Assembly (NCBI RefSeq): GCF_000374165.1
Contig: NZ_KB893739.1
Coordinates: forward strand, 124,001-188,000
Direction of reading: 5' to 3'
Length of the DNA: 64,000 nt
Source of the DNA: Parafrankia elaeagni
GTDB taxonomy: Bacteria; Actinomycetota; Actinomycetes; Frankiales; Frankiaceae
Below the pieces are notes generated by a model. That model worked only from the letters and a program-made list of their open reading frames with translations, did no database searches and had not been told where the DNA came from. Below, one piece after another: positions 9,398 through 19,739 of the stretch (position 1 is its first letter; every line of letters begins with the position of its first letter). The position numbers were made by a program, and so were the translations under genes.

Positions 9398-10555
9398 TCA
9401 GATCCCCGCGTACGAGTGCAGGCCGTTGATCACCAGATTCACCAGGTAGTAGTCGATGAACAGGGCGCTGAACGCCAGCAGCGAGACCGCTGCCGCCCGC
9501 CGCCCCCGCCAGCCGGCCGTCGCCCGCGCGTGCAGGTAGGCCGCGTAGATGACCCAGGTGATGAACGACCAGGTCTCCTTCGGGTCCCACCCCCAGTAGC
9601 GGCCCCAGGCCGCCTCGGCCCAGATCGCTCCGGCGATGATGGCGAAGGTCCAGATCGGGAACGCGAACGCGATGATCCGGTAGGTGATCGTGTCAAGCGT
9701 CGCGGAGGAGGGCAGCCGCATCACGATGCCGCCGCGGCTGCGCATCGCCCGGGAAGCCTCCGCCCGGCCCGACGCCACCTCGGCCAGCCTGCTCTCCCAC
9801 CTGTCCTTGAGCAGGAACAGCACCGTCGTGACGGCGGAGACCAGGAAGACACCGCTCGAGATGATCGCACCGGCCACGTGGATCTTGAGCCAGTACGAGT
9901 CCAGCGCCGGGACCAGCGGCCCCGCGGCGACGTAGAGCACCGTCCCGGCGAACCCCATCGAGAGCACGACGGGGACCATCACGAAGACCCCGAGCCACCG
10001 GAGTGGCTGCCTCGTGATCAGGACGAGGAACGTCGTGACCGCGATGAGGCAGATCATGGACGAGAACTCGTACATGTTGCCCCAGGGGACGCGGTCGGCC
10101 GCGATCGCCCGCGTCACGACCGATCCCACATGGGTCGCCCAGCCGACGATGGTCAGCACGACCGCGAGGCGGCCGATCCAGACCGAGGTGCGCGGCGTCA
10201 TTCCGTCCGCGCCGGCGGAACCGGCCCCCTTCCGCGGGGAGCCGTCACCGGCCGGGCCGGTGCCGGCGTCGGTCCGCCCCGGCACGCCGCCGGAGGGGCC
10301 GGTGATCCCGGCCTCCCCGCCGATGGCCGGAGCCGCGCCGACCAGCACGGCCTGCTTCGCGGCGGTCTCGCCCGCGGCGTCCACGGCCTCTGCCTCGGCT
10401 GCTGCCTCGTCGACCGCCGAGGCGCTGCCCGCGACCCGGCCGAGCCGGCTGAACGCGAACTCGGCGCCGAAGCCGAGCATGCTCACGGCGTAGACGCCGA
10501 TCGAGGTCCTGAACAGCAGATCGGACAGTTCTGCCATGCCTTCGTTGACCGGCAT
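9398..10555 (-). CDS. ccsB: cytochrome c biogenesis protein CcsB/ResC
   Basis: A 385-residue polytopic membrane protein of System II cytochrome c maturation, which with ResB moves heme across the membrane and attaches it to apocytochromes. The tryptophan-rich heme-handling motif WGRYWGWDPKETWSFITW is intact near residue 305. Histidines in THVGSV, KIHVAG and YLHARA are candidates for the conserved heme ligands. Between the first helix and the core lies an Ala/Gly/Glu-rich insert of about 90 residues. The ATG overlaps the TGA of resB, so the two partners are translationally coupled. Confidence 0.93.
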   Translation of the reverse strand: MPVNEGMAELSDLLFRTSIGVYAVSMLGFGAEFAFSRLGRVAGSASAVDEAAAEAEAVDAAGETAAKQAVLVGAAPAIGGEAGITGPSGGVPGRTDAGTGPAGDGSPRKGAGSAGADGMTPRTSVWIGRLAVVLTIVGWATHVGSVVTRAIAADRVPWGNMYEFSSMICLIAVTTFLVLITRQPLRWLGVFVMVPVVLSMGFAGTVLYVAAGPLVPALDSYWLKIHVAGAIISSGVFLVSAVTTVLFLLKDRWESRLAEVASGRAEASRAMRSRGGIVMRLPSSATLDTITYRIIAFAFPIWTFAIIAGAIWAEAAWGRYWGWDPKETWSFITWVIYAAYLHARATAGWRGRRAAAVSLLAFSALFIDYYLVNLVINGLHSYAGI

Positions 10556-12696
10556 CAAGGCTCCCGTTCGCTGGTGGCGCTGGTGGTGCTGGAGGTGCTG
10601 CTGGACGTGGTGGTCGGGGTGGTCGGGATGGCGGCACCCGGGGTCTCGGCACCCGGGGGGACGTCCTCCGGTGCCGTGTCGTCCCTGATCCGGCGGGTGA
10701 GGGCGGTCAGCTCGGCGGCGAAGCCCTGGGCGTCGGAGCGGGAGAGGCCGCCGATCTCGACGGTGCTCCCGCCGCCGTCGAGCGGCGTCGCCCGGACCCA
10801 CACCCGCCGGCGCCGCACCCGCAGGCTCGCGATCAGTCCCGCGATGATCACCACCGAGGCGACGAGCACCAACCCCTTGAAGGGATCGGACTTCGTCTGG
10901 AAGGTCGCGAACTCGCGGACCCCGTCGACCTCGAGCGACAGGCCGCCCGGCAGGCCGGTCAGCGTCCGCTGCCGCGGGTTGTTCGGCGCGACGACCTGGG
11001 CGATCCGGTCCGCGCCAGCCGGCCCGGTCATCGTGAACTGGGTCATGTCGCGGGTGTCGACGGTGTAGACGTTCTGCGGGATGCCCTCGTTGAGGTGCAG
11101 GTTGCCGACGAACCCGGTGAGGGTGAGGCCCGGCGCGCGAGCCGCCGGGAAGACCGAGACGTAGCCGTGCCCCGGGTCGAGCACCGTCGTCGGGGTGAAC
11201 ACCCCGCTGAACGCGAGCTGCTGCGGCGCCCGGAGTTCGCCGAGCGGCGGCAGGCCGGTGTCCGGGATCTTCACGGTGCAGGTCGAGGTGAACATGCCGT
11301 CGCGGGGGGTGCAGGGGACGTACGACTCCCAGACGATCTCCCCGGCCGGGTCGCGCAGCACGAAGTGCGGGGCGTAGCCGTGCCCGATCAGATAGATCTT
11401 GGCGTTGCCGATCGCCAGCGGATGGTTGACCCGCACCGTCTCGGTCCTGGTCGGCGCGTCACGATCCTCGGCGTACCGGACGTCGGCCCGGAAGTCGGCG
11501 GGCTGGCCGTTGTCCTGGTAGGTCGCCTCGAACCGGTCCAGCATCACCGAGAACGGCGGCAGGTCCACCGGGTCGACGAGCTCGCCGCCGTTGTACTGGT
11601 CATAGGAGATCAGGGTGTTCGCGAAACCGTTGCCGGTGATCACCAGCACCGTGCCCTGGTAGCCGAACCAGGAGCCGAACCCCATGCCGGCGAGCAGCGC
11701 GACCAGCGCGAGATGGAACACCAGGTTGCCGGTCTCGCGCAGGTAGCCCTTCTCGGCGGCGGCGGAGTGGTCGGGGGTGCCGTCCGGCCGGCGGGCGTCG
11801 GCGGGCGCGACCGCGACCCGGAACCGCCGTCCGCGCAGCACGCCGCGGGCCCGGAGCACCGCCTCGTCGGCCTCGAACGGGCTGGTCCAGGTGCTGCCGC
11901 CGGGCAGTCGGCCCGGCCGCGACGGTGCCTTCGGCGGCGCGGTGAACAGGGCGCGCGCGTGCCAGCGGACCCGCGACCACAGGCAGCCGATCAGCGAGAT
12001 GAACAGCAGCAGGTAGATCGCGGCGAACCAGGGGGCGCCGAAGACGTCGAAGAAGGAGAACCGATCCAGCCAGGAGGCGAGCGAACCATGGTCGGCGAGG
12101 TACTCCTCGACCTTCATGGGGTTGACGTTGCGCTGCGGGAGGAGGGACCCCGGCACAGCCGCCACGGCCAGCATGAAGAGCAGCACGAGGGCCGTCCGCA
12201 TGCTGGTGAGCTGCCGCCACGACCGGGCGATCAGCGCCAGCGCGCCGGCGCGGCCCCCGGCACCGGCGGGCCGGGTCGGGCCGGAGGACGGGGCGTGGGG
12301 GCTGCCACCGCCGGCCGAACTCCCGTCAGCCGCCGAACTCCCGTCAGCCGCCGAACTCCCGTCAGCCGCCGAACTCCCGTCAGCCGCAGCTTCACCCGCT
12401 TCTGCGCGGCCGTCTCCCGCGCCGGCGGCGCCCGCTCCGGAGGTCTCCGCGGCGGCGGTGCTGGCGGTTCCGCCGGGGCTCCCGATTCCGCCGGGGCTGG
12501 CGCTGCCGCCGGCAGCCCCGGTCGTGGACGTCCGGCCCTTCTCGCTCTGCCGCTCCGGGCGCTCGGTCTGGTCGGTCCGGTCCGTCGCGCGCCGCGGAGC
12601 CGGCGGGTCGAACGCCTCCGGATCCTCCAGGATCGTCGGATCGTCCGGCATCAGCCCGTCGACATGGCCGGACGGGGCGGTGGGGCGTGTGGTCAC
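10555..12696 (-). CDS. resB: cytochrome c biogenesis protein ResB
   Basis: A 713-residue partner of CcsB. The first 170 residues are disordered; the ResB core then starts (SMRTALVLLFMLAVAAVPGS), with membrane helices, a large outside domain and a final helix (GLVLVASVVIIAGLIASL). The N-terminus holds four copies of an 18-bp repeat encoding SSAADG-type hexapeptides. The GTG start at 12696 overlaps the ccdA stop (GTGA), which favours it over an upstream start buried in ccdA. The gene order resA-ccdA-resB-ccsB is the classic System II set. Confidence 0.93.
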   Translation of the reverse strand: MTTRPTAPSGHVDGLMPDDPTILEDPEAFDPPAPRRATDRTDQTERPERQSEKGRTSTTGAAGGSASPGGIGSPGGTASTAAAETSGAGAAGAGDGRAEAGEAAADGSSAADGSSAADGSSAADGSSAGGGSPHAPSSGPTRPAGAGGRAGALALIARSWRQLTSMRTALVLLFMLAVAAVPGSLLPQRNVNPMKVEEYLADHGSLASWLDRFSFFDVFGAPWFAAIYLLLFISLIGCLWSRVRWHARALFTAPPKAPSRPGRLPGGSTWTSPFEADEAVLRARGVLRGRRFRVAVAPADARRPDGTPDHSAAAEKGYLRETGNLVFHLALVALLAGMGFGSWFGYQGTVLVITGNGFANTLISYDQYNGGELVDPVDLPPFSVMLDRFEATYQDNGQPADFRADVRYAEDRDAPTRTETVRVNHPLAIGNAKIYLIGHGYAPHFVLRDPAGEIVWESYVPCTPRDGMFTSTCTVKIPDTGLPPLGELRAPQQLAFSGVFTPTTVLDPGHGYVSVFPAARAPGLTLTGFVGNLHLNEGIPQNVYTVDTRDMTQFTMTGPAGADRIAQVVAPNNPRQRTLTGLPGGLSLEVDGVREFATFQTKSDPFKGLVLVASVVIIAGLIASLRVRRRRVWVRATPLDGGGSTVEIGGLSRSDAQGFAAELTALTRRIRDDTAPEDVPPGAETPGAAIPTTPTTTSSSTSSTTSATSEREP
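12317..12388 (-). repeat. 18-bp tandem repeat, 4 copies, inside resB
   Basis: Four head-to-tail copies of an 18-bp unit (plus-strand GAACTCCCGTCAGCCGCC) lie in the disordered N-terminus of ResB and encode SSAADG-type hexapeptides. The copies are identical apart from the last base of the fourth, which suggests recent expansion. The unit is a multiple of three, so copy changes keep the frame. Confidence 0.9.
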
Positions 12697-13703
12697 AGCG
12701 GGGTCTCCGAGAATCCGGGCGCGTACGGGCGGAGCTCGGCGATGAGATCCGTCCAGGCACCGGTGAGCTGCAGGACGCCGACGACCACCAGCAGGGCGCC
12801 GCCCGTGAGCGCCAGGAGCCTCGCGTGACGGCGCACCGCGAGCAGCGCGCCCGCGACGCGGCGGAACGCCAGCCCGACGACGAGGAACGGCAGTCCCAGG
12901 CCCAGGCAGTACACGGCGGACAGGAACGCGCCACGGCCGACGGTGGCGCTCTGGGTCGCGAGCCCGAGCACGGCGGTCAGGGTCGGGCCGATACAGGGCG
13001 TCCAGCCGATGCCGAAGAGCACCCCGAGGGCGGGGGCGCCGAGCAGGCCCGGGGACGGCAGCCGGTGGAACCGCCATTCGCGGTTGGCCCAGGACGTCCG
13101 GGAGAACACACCGGCGAAGCTGAGCCCCATCAGGATGGTCACCGCGCCCAGTACCTGACTCAGCCCCACCTGGTGAACCCGCAGCCACTGGCCCAGCCCG
13201 CCGAACGCCGCCCCGTAGGAGACGAACACGACGGTGAACCCGAGGATGAACAGGCCGGTGCCGGCGGTCACCCGCCCCGCCCGGCGGATGTCACCCAGCC
13301 GCTCGCCCCACCAGGCCCGCCCGGCACGCTCACCGGCTCCGGCTCCGGCTCCGGGCTCGCCGACGGCCGGCTGTGGACCGGTTGCGGGGGCGGCAGCCAC
13401 GGCGTCCGCGGTTGGCGCCAGCGCGTCGGGAACGCCCGCCACGTCCGGAACGGCCAGGGACGTGACCGGCCCGCCGACCGCGGCAGGAACCGGTACCGGC
13501 GCCTGCTCGGGCGCGGCGGCGACCGGCTCGGGCTGCTCGGCACGCCGCTGGAGGTCCTCGCCGGACAGGCCGGTGATGAAGGACAGGTAGCCGGGAACCA
13601 GCGGCAGGACGCAGGGCGACAGAAAGGACAACAGCCCGGCCGCGGCGGCCACGGGTGCGGCGAGCAGCAACGGGCCGTCCGTGACGACGTCCACGACACC
13701 CAT
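12693..13703 (-). CDS. ccdA: thiol-disulfide interchange membrane protein CcdA
   Basis: A 336-residue membrane protein that passes electrons from cytoplasmic thioredoxin outward to keep apocytochrome cysteines reduced. The two conserved cysteine sites are present: LSFLSPCVLPLVPGYL near residue 30 and GIGWTPCIGPTL near 220. Six or more helices follow the DsbD/CcdA pattern. A Pro/Ala/Gly-rich loop of about 95 residues is inserted after the first helix pair. The ATG is 7 bases after the resA stop. The electron acceptor is probably ResA, encoded just upstream. Confidence 0.92.
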   Translation of the reverse strand: MGVVDVVTDGPLLLAAPVAAAAGLLSFLSPCVLPLVPGYLSFITGLSGEDLQRRAEQPEPVAAAPEQAPVPVPAAVGGPVTSLAVPDVAGVPDALAPTADAVAAAPATGPQPAVGEPGAGAGAGERAGRAWWGERLGDIRRAGRVTAGTGLFILGFTVVFVSYGAAFGGLGQWLRVHQVGLSQVLGAVTILMGLSFAGVFSRTSWANREWRFHRLPSPGLLGAPALGVLFGIGWTPCIGPTLTAVLGLATQSATVGRGAFLSAVYCLGLGLPFLVVGLAFRRVAGALLAVRRHARLLALTGGALLVVVGVLQLTGAWTDLIAELRPYAPGFSETPL

Positions 13704-13710
13704 CGGGAGC

Positions 13711-14301
<591 letters not shown>

Positions 14302-14358
14302 CGCGCCCAGGATGAGCCCGCTCCCTTCGATGCTGCCGTGCCCCTGCCGCAGTGGCCG

Positions 14359-14396
14359 TCTACGACCAACTGTAGAACTACGACCTCCAGAGTAGG
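14359..14396. promoter_or_regulatory. interleaved CTAC/GTAG motifs upstream of resA, possible operator
   Basis: Four tetramers alternate: CTAC 14360, GTAG 14372, CTAC 14378 and GTAG 14392. They form TCTAC-N8-GTAGA and GTAG-AA-CTAC inverted pairs and include a direct repeat of CTACGACC. The array lies 58-95 bases upstream of the resA ATG in otherwise unrelated GC-rich sequence. Alternating TAC/GTA half-sites recall BlaI/CopY-type operators, but that comparison is from general knowledge only. No such regulator gene is in the window. Confidence 0.4.
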
Positions 14397-14591
14397 TGCC
14401 CCGAGAGTCGTGTGCGCCGGGGCTGGGCCGTTCGGCCCTGGGACGTCCGGCCCTGAGGCTTCGCCGCACTCCCGCGGCGCGGCGGGCACCGCCCCCGTGC
14501 CGGCCCGTCGCGGGCAGGAGCGCGACCTCGGCCGTGGCGTGCGTCCGCCGCGCGGTCGCAGCAGGTCCGGCGGGTCCGGCGGTGGCGCAGG

Positions 14592-15533
14592 TCAGTCCAC
14601 CGCCAGCTCCGCCGCCCCCTGGGCACGGTCGATGACGAAGGACGCTGTGACCTCCATCGCGGTACCCCCGGCCGGCAGCACCGCCTCCAGCCGCCGCCGG
14701 AGCTCGGCCGCGCCGGTGTGGTGGCCGGTGGGGCCCATCAGGGCCAGTTCGACCAGCTCGTCCACCCCCAGCCGGAGGGTGCGGGTCAGGGTCTCCGACG
14801 ACAGCCGGGTGAACCGGCCGGCCAGCTCCTCGGCGAGCCGTGCCCGCTTGCCCGGGTGAATACCGACCAGACCGAGCGGCCCCCGCAGCTCCGCCAGGTG
14901 GTCATCGCCCGGGGTCACCAGCAGCAGCACCCCGCCCGGCCGGAGCAGGCGGCGCATCTCCGGCAGGTTGCGCGGGGCGAAAACGTCGAGCAGGACGTCC
15001 ACCGACCTGTCGGGCAGCGGCCAGGGCCGGGCGACGTCGAAGGCCACCGCGCCGACCCGGGCATGCGACCGGGCCGCCCGGCGCAGCGCCGGCTTCGACA
15101 CGTCGACCGCGAGGCCGAGTGCCCGCGGCCGGGCGTCGACCACGGCGGACAGGTAATGGGCCGTACCGGCCCCGATCTCCAGCACCAGCTCAGGCTCCGC
15201 CGCTTCGGCCACTGCCGGGCCGGCACCCCCCGGGCGGGCCAGGGCGAGGCCGGCCAGCCGGGCGAGGCGGGCGGTGAGCGGTGCGTAGTGGCCGCGCCCG
15301 AGGAAGTCGACCCGGGCCTGGACCATCTCCGCGGTGTCACCGGTCACCCGCCGGGCCTGCCCCGTCCGCAGGTTCAGGTAGCCGGAACGCTCGACGTCGA
15401 ACGCGTGCCCACCGCCACAGCGCAGGCCGGCGGACCCTGGCCCGGGTGGCCCGGCGGGCCCGGCGGGCCTGTCCAGCGGCGCCGCGCACACCGGGCACCG
15501 CAGCAGCCGCAGCGCCGGGTGGATCACAGCCAC
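14592..15533 (-). CDS. 23S rRNA guanine methyltransferase, RlmA/TlrB-like
   Basis: A 313-residue SAM-dependent methyltransferase. The N-terminus has a zinc site CPVCAAPL followed by CGGGHAFDVERSGYLNL, the hallmark of the RlmA family that methylates hairpin 35 of 23S rRNA (G745 or G748). The SAM-binding loop LEIGAGTAHYLSAV and the PRNLPEMRRLLRPGG block follow. GTG 15533 is chosen because the zinc domain starts at once. It sits 23 bases after the histidine phosphatase, third in the hemL operon. Homologues can confer macrolide resistance or serve as housekeeping enzymes; which applies here cannot be told. Confidence 0.82.
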   Translation of the reverse strand: MAVIHPALRLLRCPVCAAPLDRPAGPAGPPGPGSAGLRCGGGHAFDVERSGYLNLRTGQARRVTGDTAEMVQARVDFLGRGHYAPLTARLARLAGLALARPGGAGPAVAEAAEPELVLEIGAGTAHYLSAVVDARPRALGLAVDVSKPALRRAARSHARVGAVAFDVARPWPLPDRSVDVLLDVFAPRNLPEMRRLLRPGGVLLLVTPGDDHLAELRGPLGLVGIHPGKRARLAEELAGRFTRLSSETLTRTLRLGVDELVELALMGPTGHHTGAAELRRRLEAVLPAGGTAMEVTASFVIDRAQGAAELAVD

Positions 15534-15556
15534 GGCCAGCTCGGGCGTGCGCCGGG

Positions 15557-16201
15557 TCAGGCGCCGACGGAGCCGGCCGCGTTCGCGGTCGGCCCGTTGG
15601 GCTCGGCGTAGTCCACCCGGACCAGCCGGTCGCCCCGGTAGACCGCGGAGGTGACGCTGGCGAGGGAGCACTGCCGCCGGTCCGGGCGGTGCCACAGATG
15701 CTGCCCCTCCAGCGCCCGCCGGGCGGTCCAGACCGGGAGCTGGTGGCTGACCAGGACGACATGCCGCCCGGGGAAGGTGTCCCGCCACTCCGCGACGCTG
15801 GTGAGCATCCGGTTCGCGATCTCGACGTACGGCTCTCCCCAGGACGGGGTCAGCGGGTTGCGCAGCAGCTTCCACATCCGCGGGTAGCGCAGGACGGCCG
15901 GCCCGGCCTCGAACGGCCGCCCCTCGAAGGCGTTGCGGCTCTCGATCAGCCGCGGGTCGACCTGGAGCTCCACGCCGTGGGCCTCGGCGATCGGGGTGGC
16001 CGTCTGCCGGGCGCGGTCCAGCGGGCTGGAGACGACCGCGGCGACGTCCAGCCCGGCGAGGTACTCGGCGGTGACCTTCGCCTGCCGCTCGCCGGTCTCG
16101 GAGAGCCGGTAGCCGGGCAGCCGGCCGTACAGCACCTTCTCGGGATTGAAGACCTCCCCGTGCCGGACGAGGTGCACCGTGGTCAGGTCCGCCCCGGTCA
16201 C
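15557..16201 (-). CDS. histidine phosphatase family protein
   Basis: A 214-residue phosphoglycerate-mutase-like phosphatase. The catalytic RHG motif is in [19 protein letters not shown] at about residues 8-26; the second catalytic His is in [10 protein letters not shown]. Acidic and arginine contacts are in [11 protein letters not shown]. The GTG start overlaps the hemL stop (GTGA). The substrate is unknown; homologues in this position are usually just called phosphoglycerate mutase family. The true glycolytic enzyme of the window is at 43293-44030. Confidence 0.85.
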   Translation of the reverse strand: MTGADLTTVHLVRHGEVFNPEKVLYGRLPGYRLSETGERQAKVTAEYLAGLDVAAVVSSPLDRARQTATPIAEAHGVELQVDPRLIESRNAFEGRPFEAGPAVLRYPRMWKLLRNPLTPSWGEPYVEIANRMLTSVAEWRDTFPGRHVVLVSHQLPVWTARRALEGQHLWHRPDRRQCSLASVTSAVYRGDRLVRVDYAEPNGPTANAAGSVGA

Positions 16202-17550
16202 GCCGCGCCCCCACCGACCAGCTCGGAGCCGGCCTCGACCGCCGCGGCCGCCCGAGCCGCCGCCGGCGCGACGGCGGCGATCCGCTCGACCGCCTCGTCG
16301 TCGTGCGCCGCCGAGACGAACCAGGCCTCGAACGCCGACGGCGGCAGGTAGACGCCGCCGTCGAGCATGGTGTGGAAGAACGCCGCGTACCGCTCGCTGG
16401 TCTGCTGCTTCGCTCCGGCGTAGTCGACGACCGCCGCGGCCTCGGTGAAGAACACGCTGAACAGCGACCCGGCGCTGTTCAGCAGGTGCGGCACGCCCTG
16501 CTCGGTGAGCGCGGTGGAGACGATGCCGGCGACGTCCGCCGCCCGCGCGTCGACGGTCGCGTAGACCTCGTCGGTGCAGGCGCGCAGGGTGGCCAGTCCG
16601 GCGGCGACCGCGAGCGGGTTCCCGGAGAGGGTGCCGGCCTGGTAAACCGGGCCCGCGGGGGCCAGCCGGGCCATCACGTCGGCGCGGCCGCCGAACGCCG
16701 CGGCGGGCAGGCCGCCGCCCATCACCTTGCCGAAGGTGAACAGGTCCGGCGCCCAGCCCTCCTCCGCGCCCTCCAGGCCCCACCAGCCGGTCGAGGAGAC
16801 GCGGAAGCCGGTCATCACCTCGTCGAACACCAGCAGCGCGCCGTAGGAGTCGCACAGGCGCCGCAGGCCGGCGTTGAAGCCGGGCAGCGGCGGGACGACG
16901 CCCATGTTCGCCGCGACGGCCTCGGTGATGACCGCCGCGATGCTGTCGCCGCGCTCGGCGAAGGTCGCCTCCACCAGATCAAGATCGTTGTAGGGCAGGA
17001 CGATGGTGTCGGCGGTGGCCGCACCGGTCACACCGGGGGTGTCGGGCAGCCCGAGGGTCGCCACGCCGGAACCGGCCGAGGCGAGCAGCGCGTCGACATG
17101 CCCGTGGTAGCAGCCGGCGAACTTCACCACCGTGGAGCGGCCGGTGAACCCACGGGCCAGCCGGATCGCGCTCATCGTCGCCTCGGTGCCGGAGTTGACC
17201 AGGCGCACCTGCTCCACCGGGCGGATCCGATCGACGATGAGCTCGGCCAGCTCCACCTCGCCGGGAGTCGGGGTACCGAAGCTCGTCCCCCGGGCCGCGG
17301 CGGCCGTGATCGCCGCGACGACGTCCGGATGCGCGTGCCCGAGGATCATCGGGCCCCAGGAGCAGACGAGATCGACGTAGGAACGGCCGTCGGCGTCGAC
17401 GAGCCGCGGCCCCTCACCGCCGACCATGAAACGGGGAGTGCCGCCGACGGCGCGGAACGCGCGCACCGGAGAGTTCACTCCGCCCGGAACAACCCGCTGG
17501 GCGCGCTGGAAAAGATCCTCGGACGCCGGTGCGGCAGACGGAACCACCAT
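16198..17550 (-). CDS. hemL: glutamate-1-semialdehyde 2,1-aminomutase
   Basis: A 450-residue PLP enzyme that converts glutamate-1-semialdehyde into 5-aminolevulinate in the C5 route of tetrapyrrole synthesis. The start region [18 protein letters not shown], the PLP phosphate-binding [16 protein letters not shown] and the lysine in [18 protein letters not shown] (about residue 270) are all intact. Its substrate comes from HemA, encoded at 22623-24056 in the separate rex-hem operon. ATG 17550 begins just before the conserved N-terminus. It leads a coupled operon with a phosphatase and an rRNA methyltransferase. Confidence 0.95.
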   Translation of the reverse strand: MVVPSAAPASEDLFQRAQRVVPGGVNSPVRAFRAVGGTPRFMVGGEGPRLVDADGRSYVDLVCSWGPMILGHAHPDVVAAITAAAARGTSFGTPTPGEVELAELIVDRIRPVEQVRLVNSGTEATMSAIRLARGFTGRSTVVKFAGCYHGHVDALLASAGSGVATLGLPDTPGVTGAATADTIVLPYNDLDLVEATFAERGDSIAAVITEAVAANMGVVPPLPGFNAGLRRLCDSYGALLVFDEVMTGFRVSSTGWWGLEGAEEGWAPDLFTFGKVMGGGLPAAAFGGRADVMARLAPAGPVYQAGTLSGNPLAVAAGLATLRACTDEVYATVDARAADVAGIVSTALTEQGVPHLLNSAGSLFSVFFTEAAAVVDYAGAKQQTSERYAAFFHTMLDGGVYLPPSAFEAWFVSAAHDDEAVERIAAVAPAAARAAAAVEAGSELVGGGAA

Positions 17551-18222
17551 GCCCCGATCCTTGCAGGTCTCGCCCGGGGCCGGCGCCCGGCGCGGCCACC
17601 CGGATCCGGTACCGCCGCTCGGGGCCGCCCGGCCGGCCCGCCGGGCCCGTGACGTACCTGACACGACGAAGGCCGCCGGCGGACGGGGGTCTGCCCCGGC
17701 CGCCCACCGGCGGCGGCTCACGGCCACCAGGCGCTCGCCGCCCGCGGATGGCCGACGCCGGCCCGCGGGGCCCTGTCACGCTCCCGCGTCTCGCCGCCAC
17801 CCGGGGTCTTGCCTGGCTGCCATGTCGATGATATGCCGCCGCCGCAAGCCGGCCGCCCACCGGCACAGTCCCGCCCGTGGTCCCTTACCCGACGGACATG
17901 CTGGCAGAGCGCATCTCCTTCTGGGAGACCACCCGAAAGACCATGATCAATAGGCGCAGTTGTCCTGCGCACAACTCCCCCTCCGGTCCGCCCGGTCCCG
18001 CCGCGATCGCCTCGCGGCCAGAATCGCGATCATCCGGGACGGCCGGCTCGCCCTCGAGGGCAGTCCGGAGGCCGGCGTTTCGCGCGCTCCAGCGCTCCGG
18101 ACTCCGCGGTCCCGCGGGCCCGGAAGCTCACGGAACCGCGGGTCCGGCCGGGCCGGACCCAGCGCAGGCCGACAGCCGACCAGCCGACCAGCCGACCAGC
18201 CAGTCAACCGGTCAGCCGGTCG
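17551..18222. other. intergenic region without a supported gene
   Basis: This 672-base region lies between hemL and the copper chaperone gene, both leftward. Open frames are low-complexity and show no motif. Short direct repeats (ACCAGCCG-type, about 18172-18215) occur just beyond the copZ stop. It should contain the hemL promoter, which was not pinpointed. A relatively AT-rich patch near 17935-17985 is a candidate place. Confidence 0.4.
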
Positions 18223-18447
18223 TCAGAGGCGGCCGGCGAGGGTGTAACCGGCCTCTTTGACGGCCTCGTCGACGGCGGCGTCGTCGATCTCGCTGGCGCT
18301 CGTCACGGTGACCCGCCCGGTCGCGGCGTCGACGTCGACCGCGCTCACGGCGGGCAGCCGCGAGATCTCCTCGCTGACGGCCGCGGCGCAGTGGCCGCAG
18401 GTCATCCCGGTGACGCTGAAGGTGGTCACGATGCTGGTGACGGACAT
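18223..18447 (-). CDS. copZ: HMA-domain copper chaperone, CopZ-like
   Basis: A 74-residue heavy-metal-associated domain that fills the whole protein. The metal site is GMTCGHCAAAV near residues 14-24, with both cysteines and the preceding Met. The ferredoxin-like fold continues through VDVDAATGRVTVTS and ends with AVKEAGYTL. It would bind Cu(I) in the cytoplasm and hand it to a P-type ATPase, which is not in this window. It stands alone between hemL and hemB. Copper delivery beside heme and cytochrome c genes would fit respiratory oxidase assembly, but that link is inference. Confidence 0.88.
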   Translation of the reverse strand: MSVTSIVTTFSVTGMTCGHCAAAVSEEISRLPAVSAVDVDAATGRVTVTSASEIDDAAVDEAVKEAGYTLAGRL

Positions 18448-18674
18448 GACGACGCCTCCCGTGATGTGATCATGGGCCCCGGGGCGAACTGCGCGCGGAG
18501 CCCGAAGATTCCGACGGTCAGCACCCTACGCCCATACCCTCCCCCCGTAGGGTTCCGTCCCGGGGTCGACCCGGCCACATGGGCCACAACGAGACACGGC
18601 GCTGGCAGGGCCCCGAGGACGCGAGCGGGTCGGAGGCAGCCCGCGGCTGCCTCGACAGCCACGGTCGGCGCAGG

Positions 18675-19739
18675 TCAGCCGCGGGAGCGCAGGAGTTCGG
18701 CGACCTCGGCCGCCCAGTACGTGAGGATGATGTCCGCGCCGGCCCGCCGGACGGCCGTCAGTGTCTCCAGGATGATCCTGTCCCGGTCGAGCCACCCGTT
18801 GGCCGCCGCCGCCTCGACCATCGCGTACTCGCCGGAGACCTGGTAGGCCGCGACCGGGACGTCCACGCTGTCGGCGACCGCGCGCAGGATGTCCAGGTAG
18901 GCCAGCGCCGGCTTCACCATCACCGCGTCGGCGCCCTCGGCGAGGTCGAGCGCCACCTCGCGCAGCGCCTCCCCCACCGACCGGGCCGGGTCCTGCTGGT
19001 AGCCGGCCCGGTCACCGAACTGCGGCGCGCACAGCGCCGCCTCCCGGAACGGCCCGTAGAAGGCCGAGGCGTACTTGGCGGAGTAGGCGAGGACAGGCAG
19101 CTCGGTGTGGCCGGCGCTGTCGAGCGCGGCCCGGATGGCCGCGACCTGCCCGTCCATCATGCCACTGGGGGCGATCACCTCGACGCCGGCGGCGGCCTGG
19201 GCCAACGCGATCTGCGCGTAGCGCCCGAGCGTGGCGTCGTTGTCAACGTCGCCCGCGGGGGTCAGCAGGCCACAGTGACCGTGGTCGGTGTACTCGTCAA
19301 GGCAGAGATCGGCCATGATCACCACGTCGCCGCCGACCTCGGACGCCAGGTCCGCGAGGGCGAGCTGGACGATGCCGGCCGGGTCGTCGGCAGCCGAGCC
19401 GCGGCTGTCCTTGTGCTCGGGCACGCCGAACAGGATGATCCCGCCGACACCGGCCGCCGCGGCCTCGGCCGCGGCCTTGCGCAGCGTCGACCGTGTGTGC
19501 TGGACGACTCCCGGCATCGACGAGATCGGCACCGGGTCGGTCACACCCTCCCGGACGAACATCGGCAGGACGAGGTCAGCCGGGTGCAGCCGCACGTCGG
19601 CCACCAGCCGGCGCAGCGGCGCACCGCGACGCAGCCGCCGCGGGCGCGCCAGCGGGAACCCCGGCTGGGCCGCCGGCCGCGCCGCCGCCGGCGAGCCGGC
19701 CGTGGTGCTGCCGGCGGGGCGGCCGGGCGTCCCGGTCAC
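18675..19739 (-). CDS. hemB: delta-aminolevulinic acid dehydratase (porphobilinogen synthase)
   Basis: Condenses two 5-aminolevulinates to porphobilinogen. The protein has 354 residues. Metal-site segments are DLCLDEYTDHGHCGLL near residue 150, where Cys occurs only at some of the zinc positions, so Mg-type use is possible. The Schiff-base lysines are in PVLAYSAKYASAFYGPF and DAVMVKPALAYLDI. The first 30 residues are a Gly/Ala-rich extension. The GTG start overlaps the hemD stop (GTGA). It is the last gene of the rex-hemA-hemC-hemD-hemB operon. Confidence 0.95.
   Translation of the reverse strand: MTGTPGRPAGSTTAGSPAAARPAAQPGFPLARPRRLRRGAPLRRLVADVRLHPADLVLPMFVREGVTDPVPISSMPGVVQHTRSTLRKAAAEAAAAGVGGIILFGVPEHKDSRGSAADDPAGIVQLALADLASEVGGDVVIMADLCLDEYTDHGHCGLLTPAGDVDNDATLGRYAQIALAQAAAGVEVIAPSGMMDGQVAAIRAALDSAGHTELPVLAYSAKYASAFYGPFREAALCAPQFGDRAGYQQDPARSVGEALREVALDLAEGADAVMVKPALAYLDILRAVADSVDVPVAAYQVSGEYAMVEAAAANGWLDRDRIILETLTAVRRAGADIILTYWAAEVAELLRSRG

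Noticed and set aside
14592-15533. Acquired antibiotic resistance methyltransferase
   Set aside because: Family similarity to TlrB exists, but the hemL operon context suggests a housekeeping enzyme; no mobile element is adjacent.
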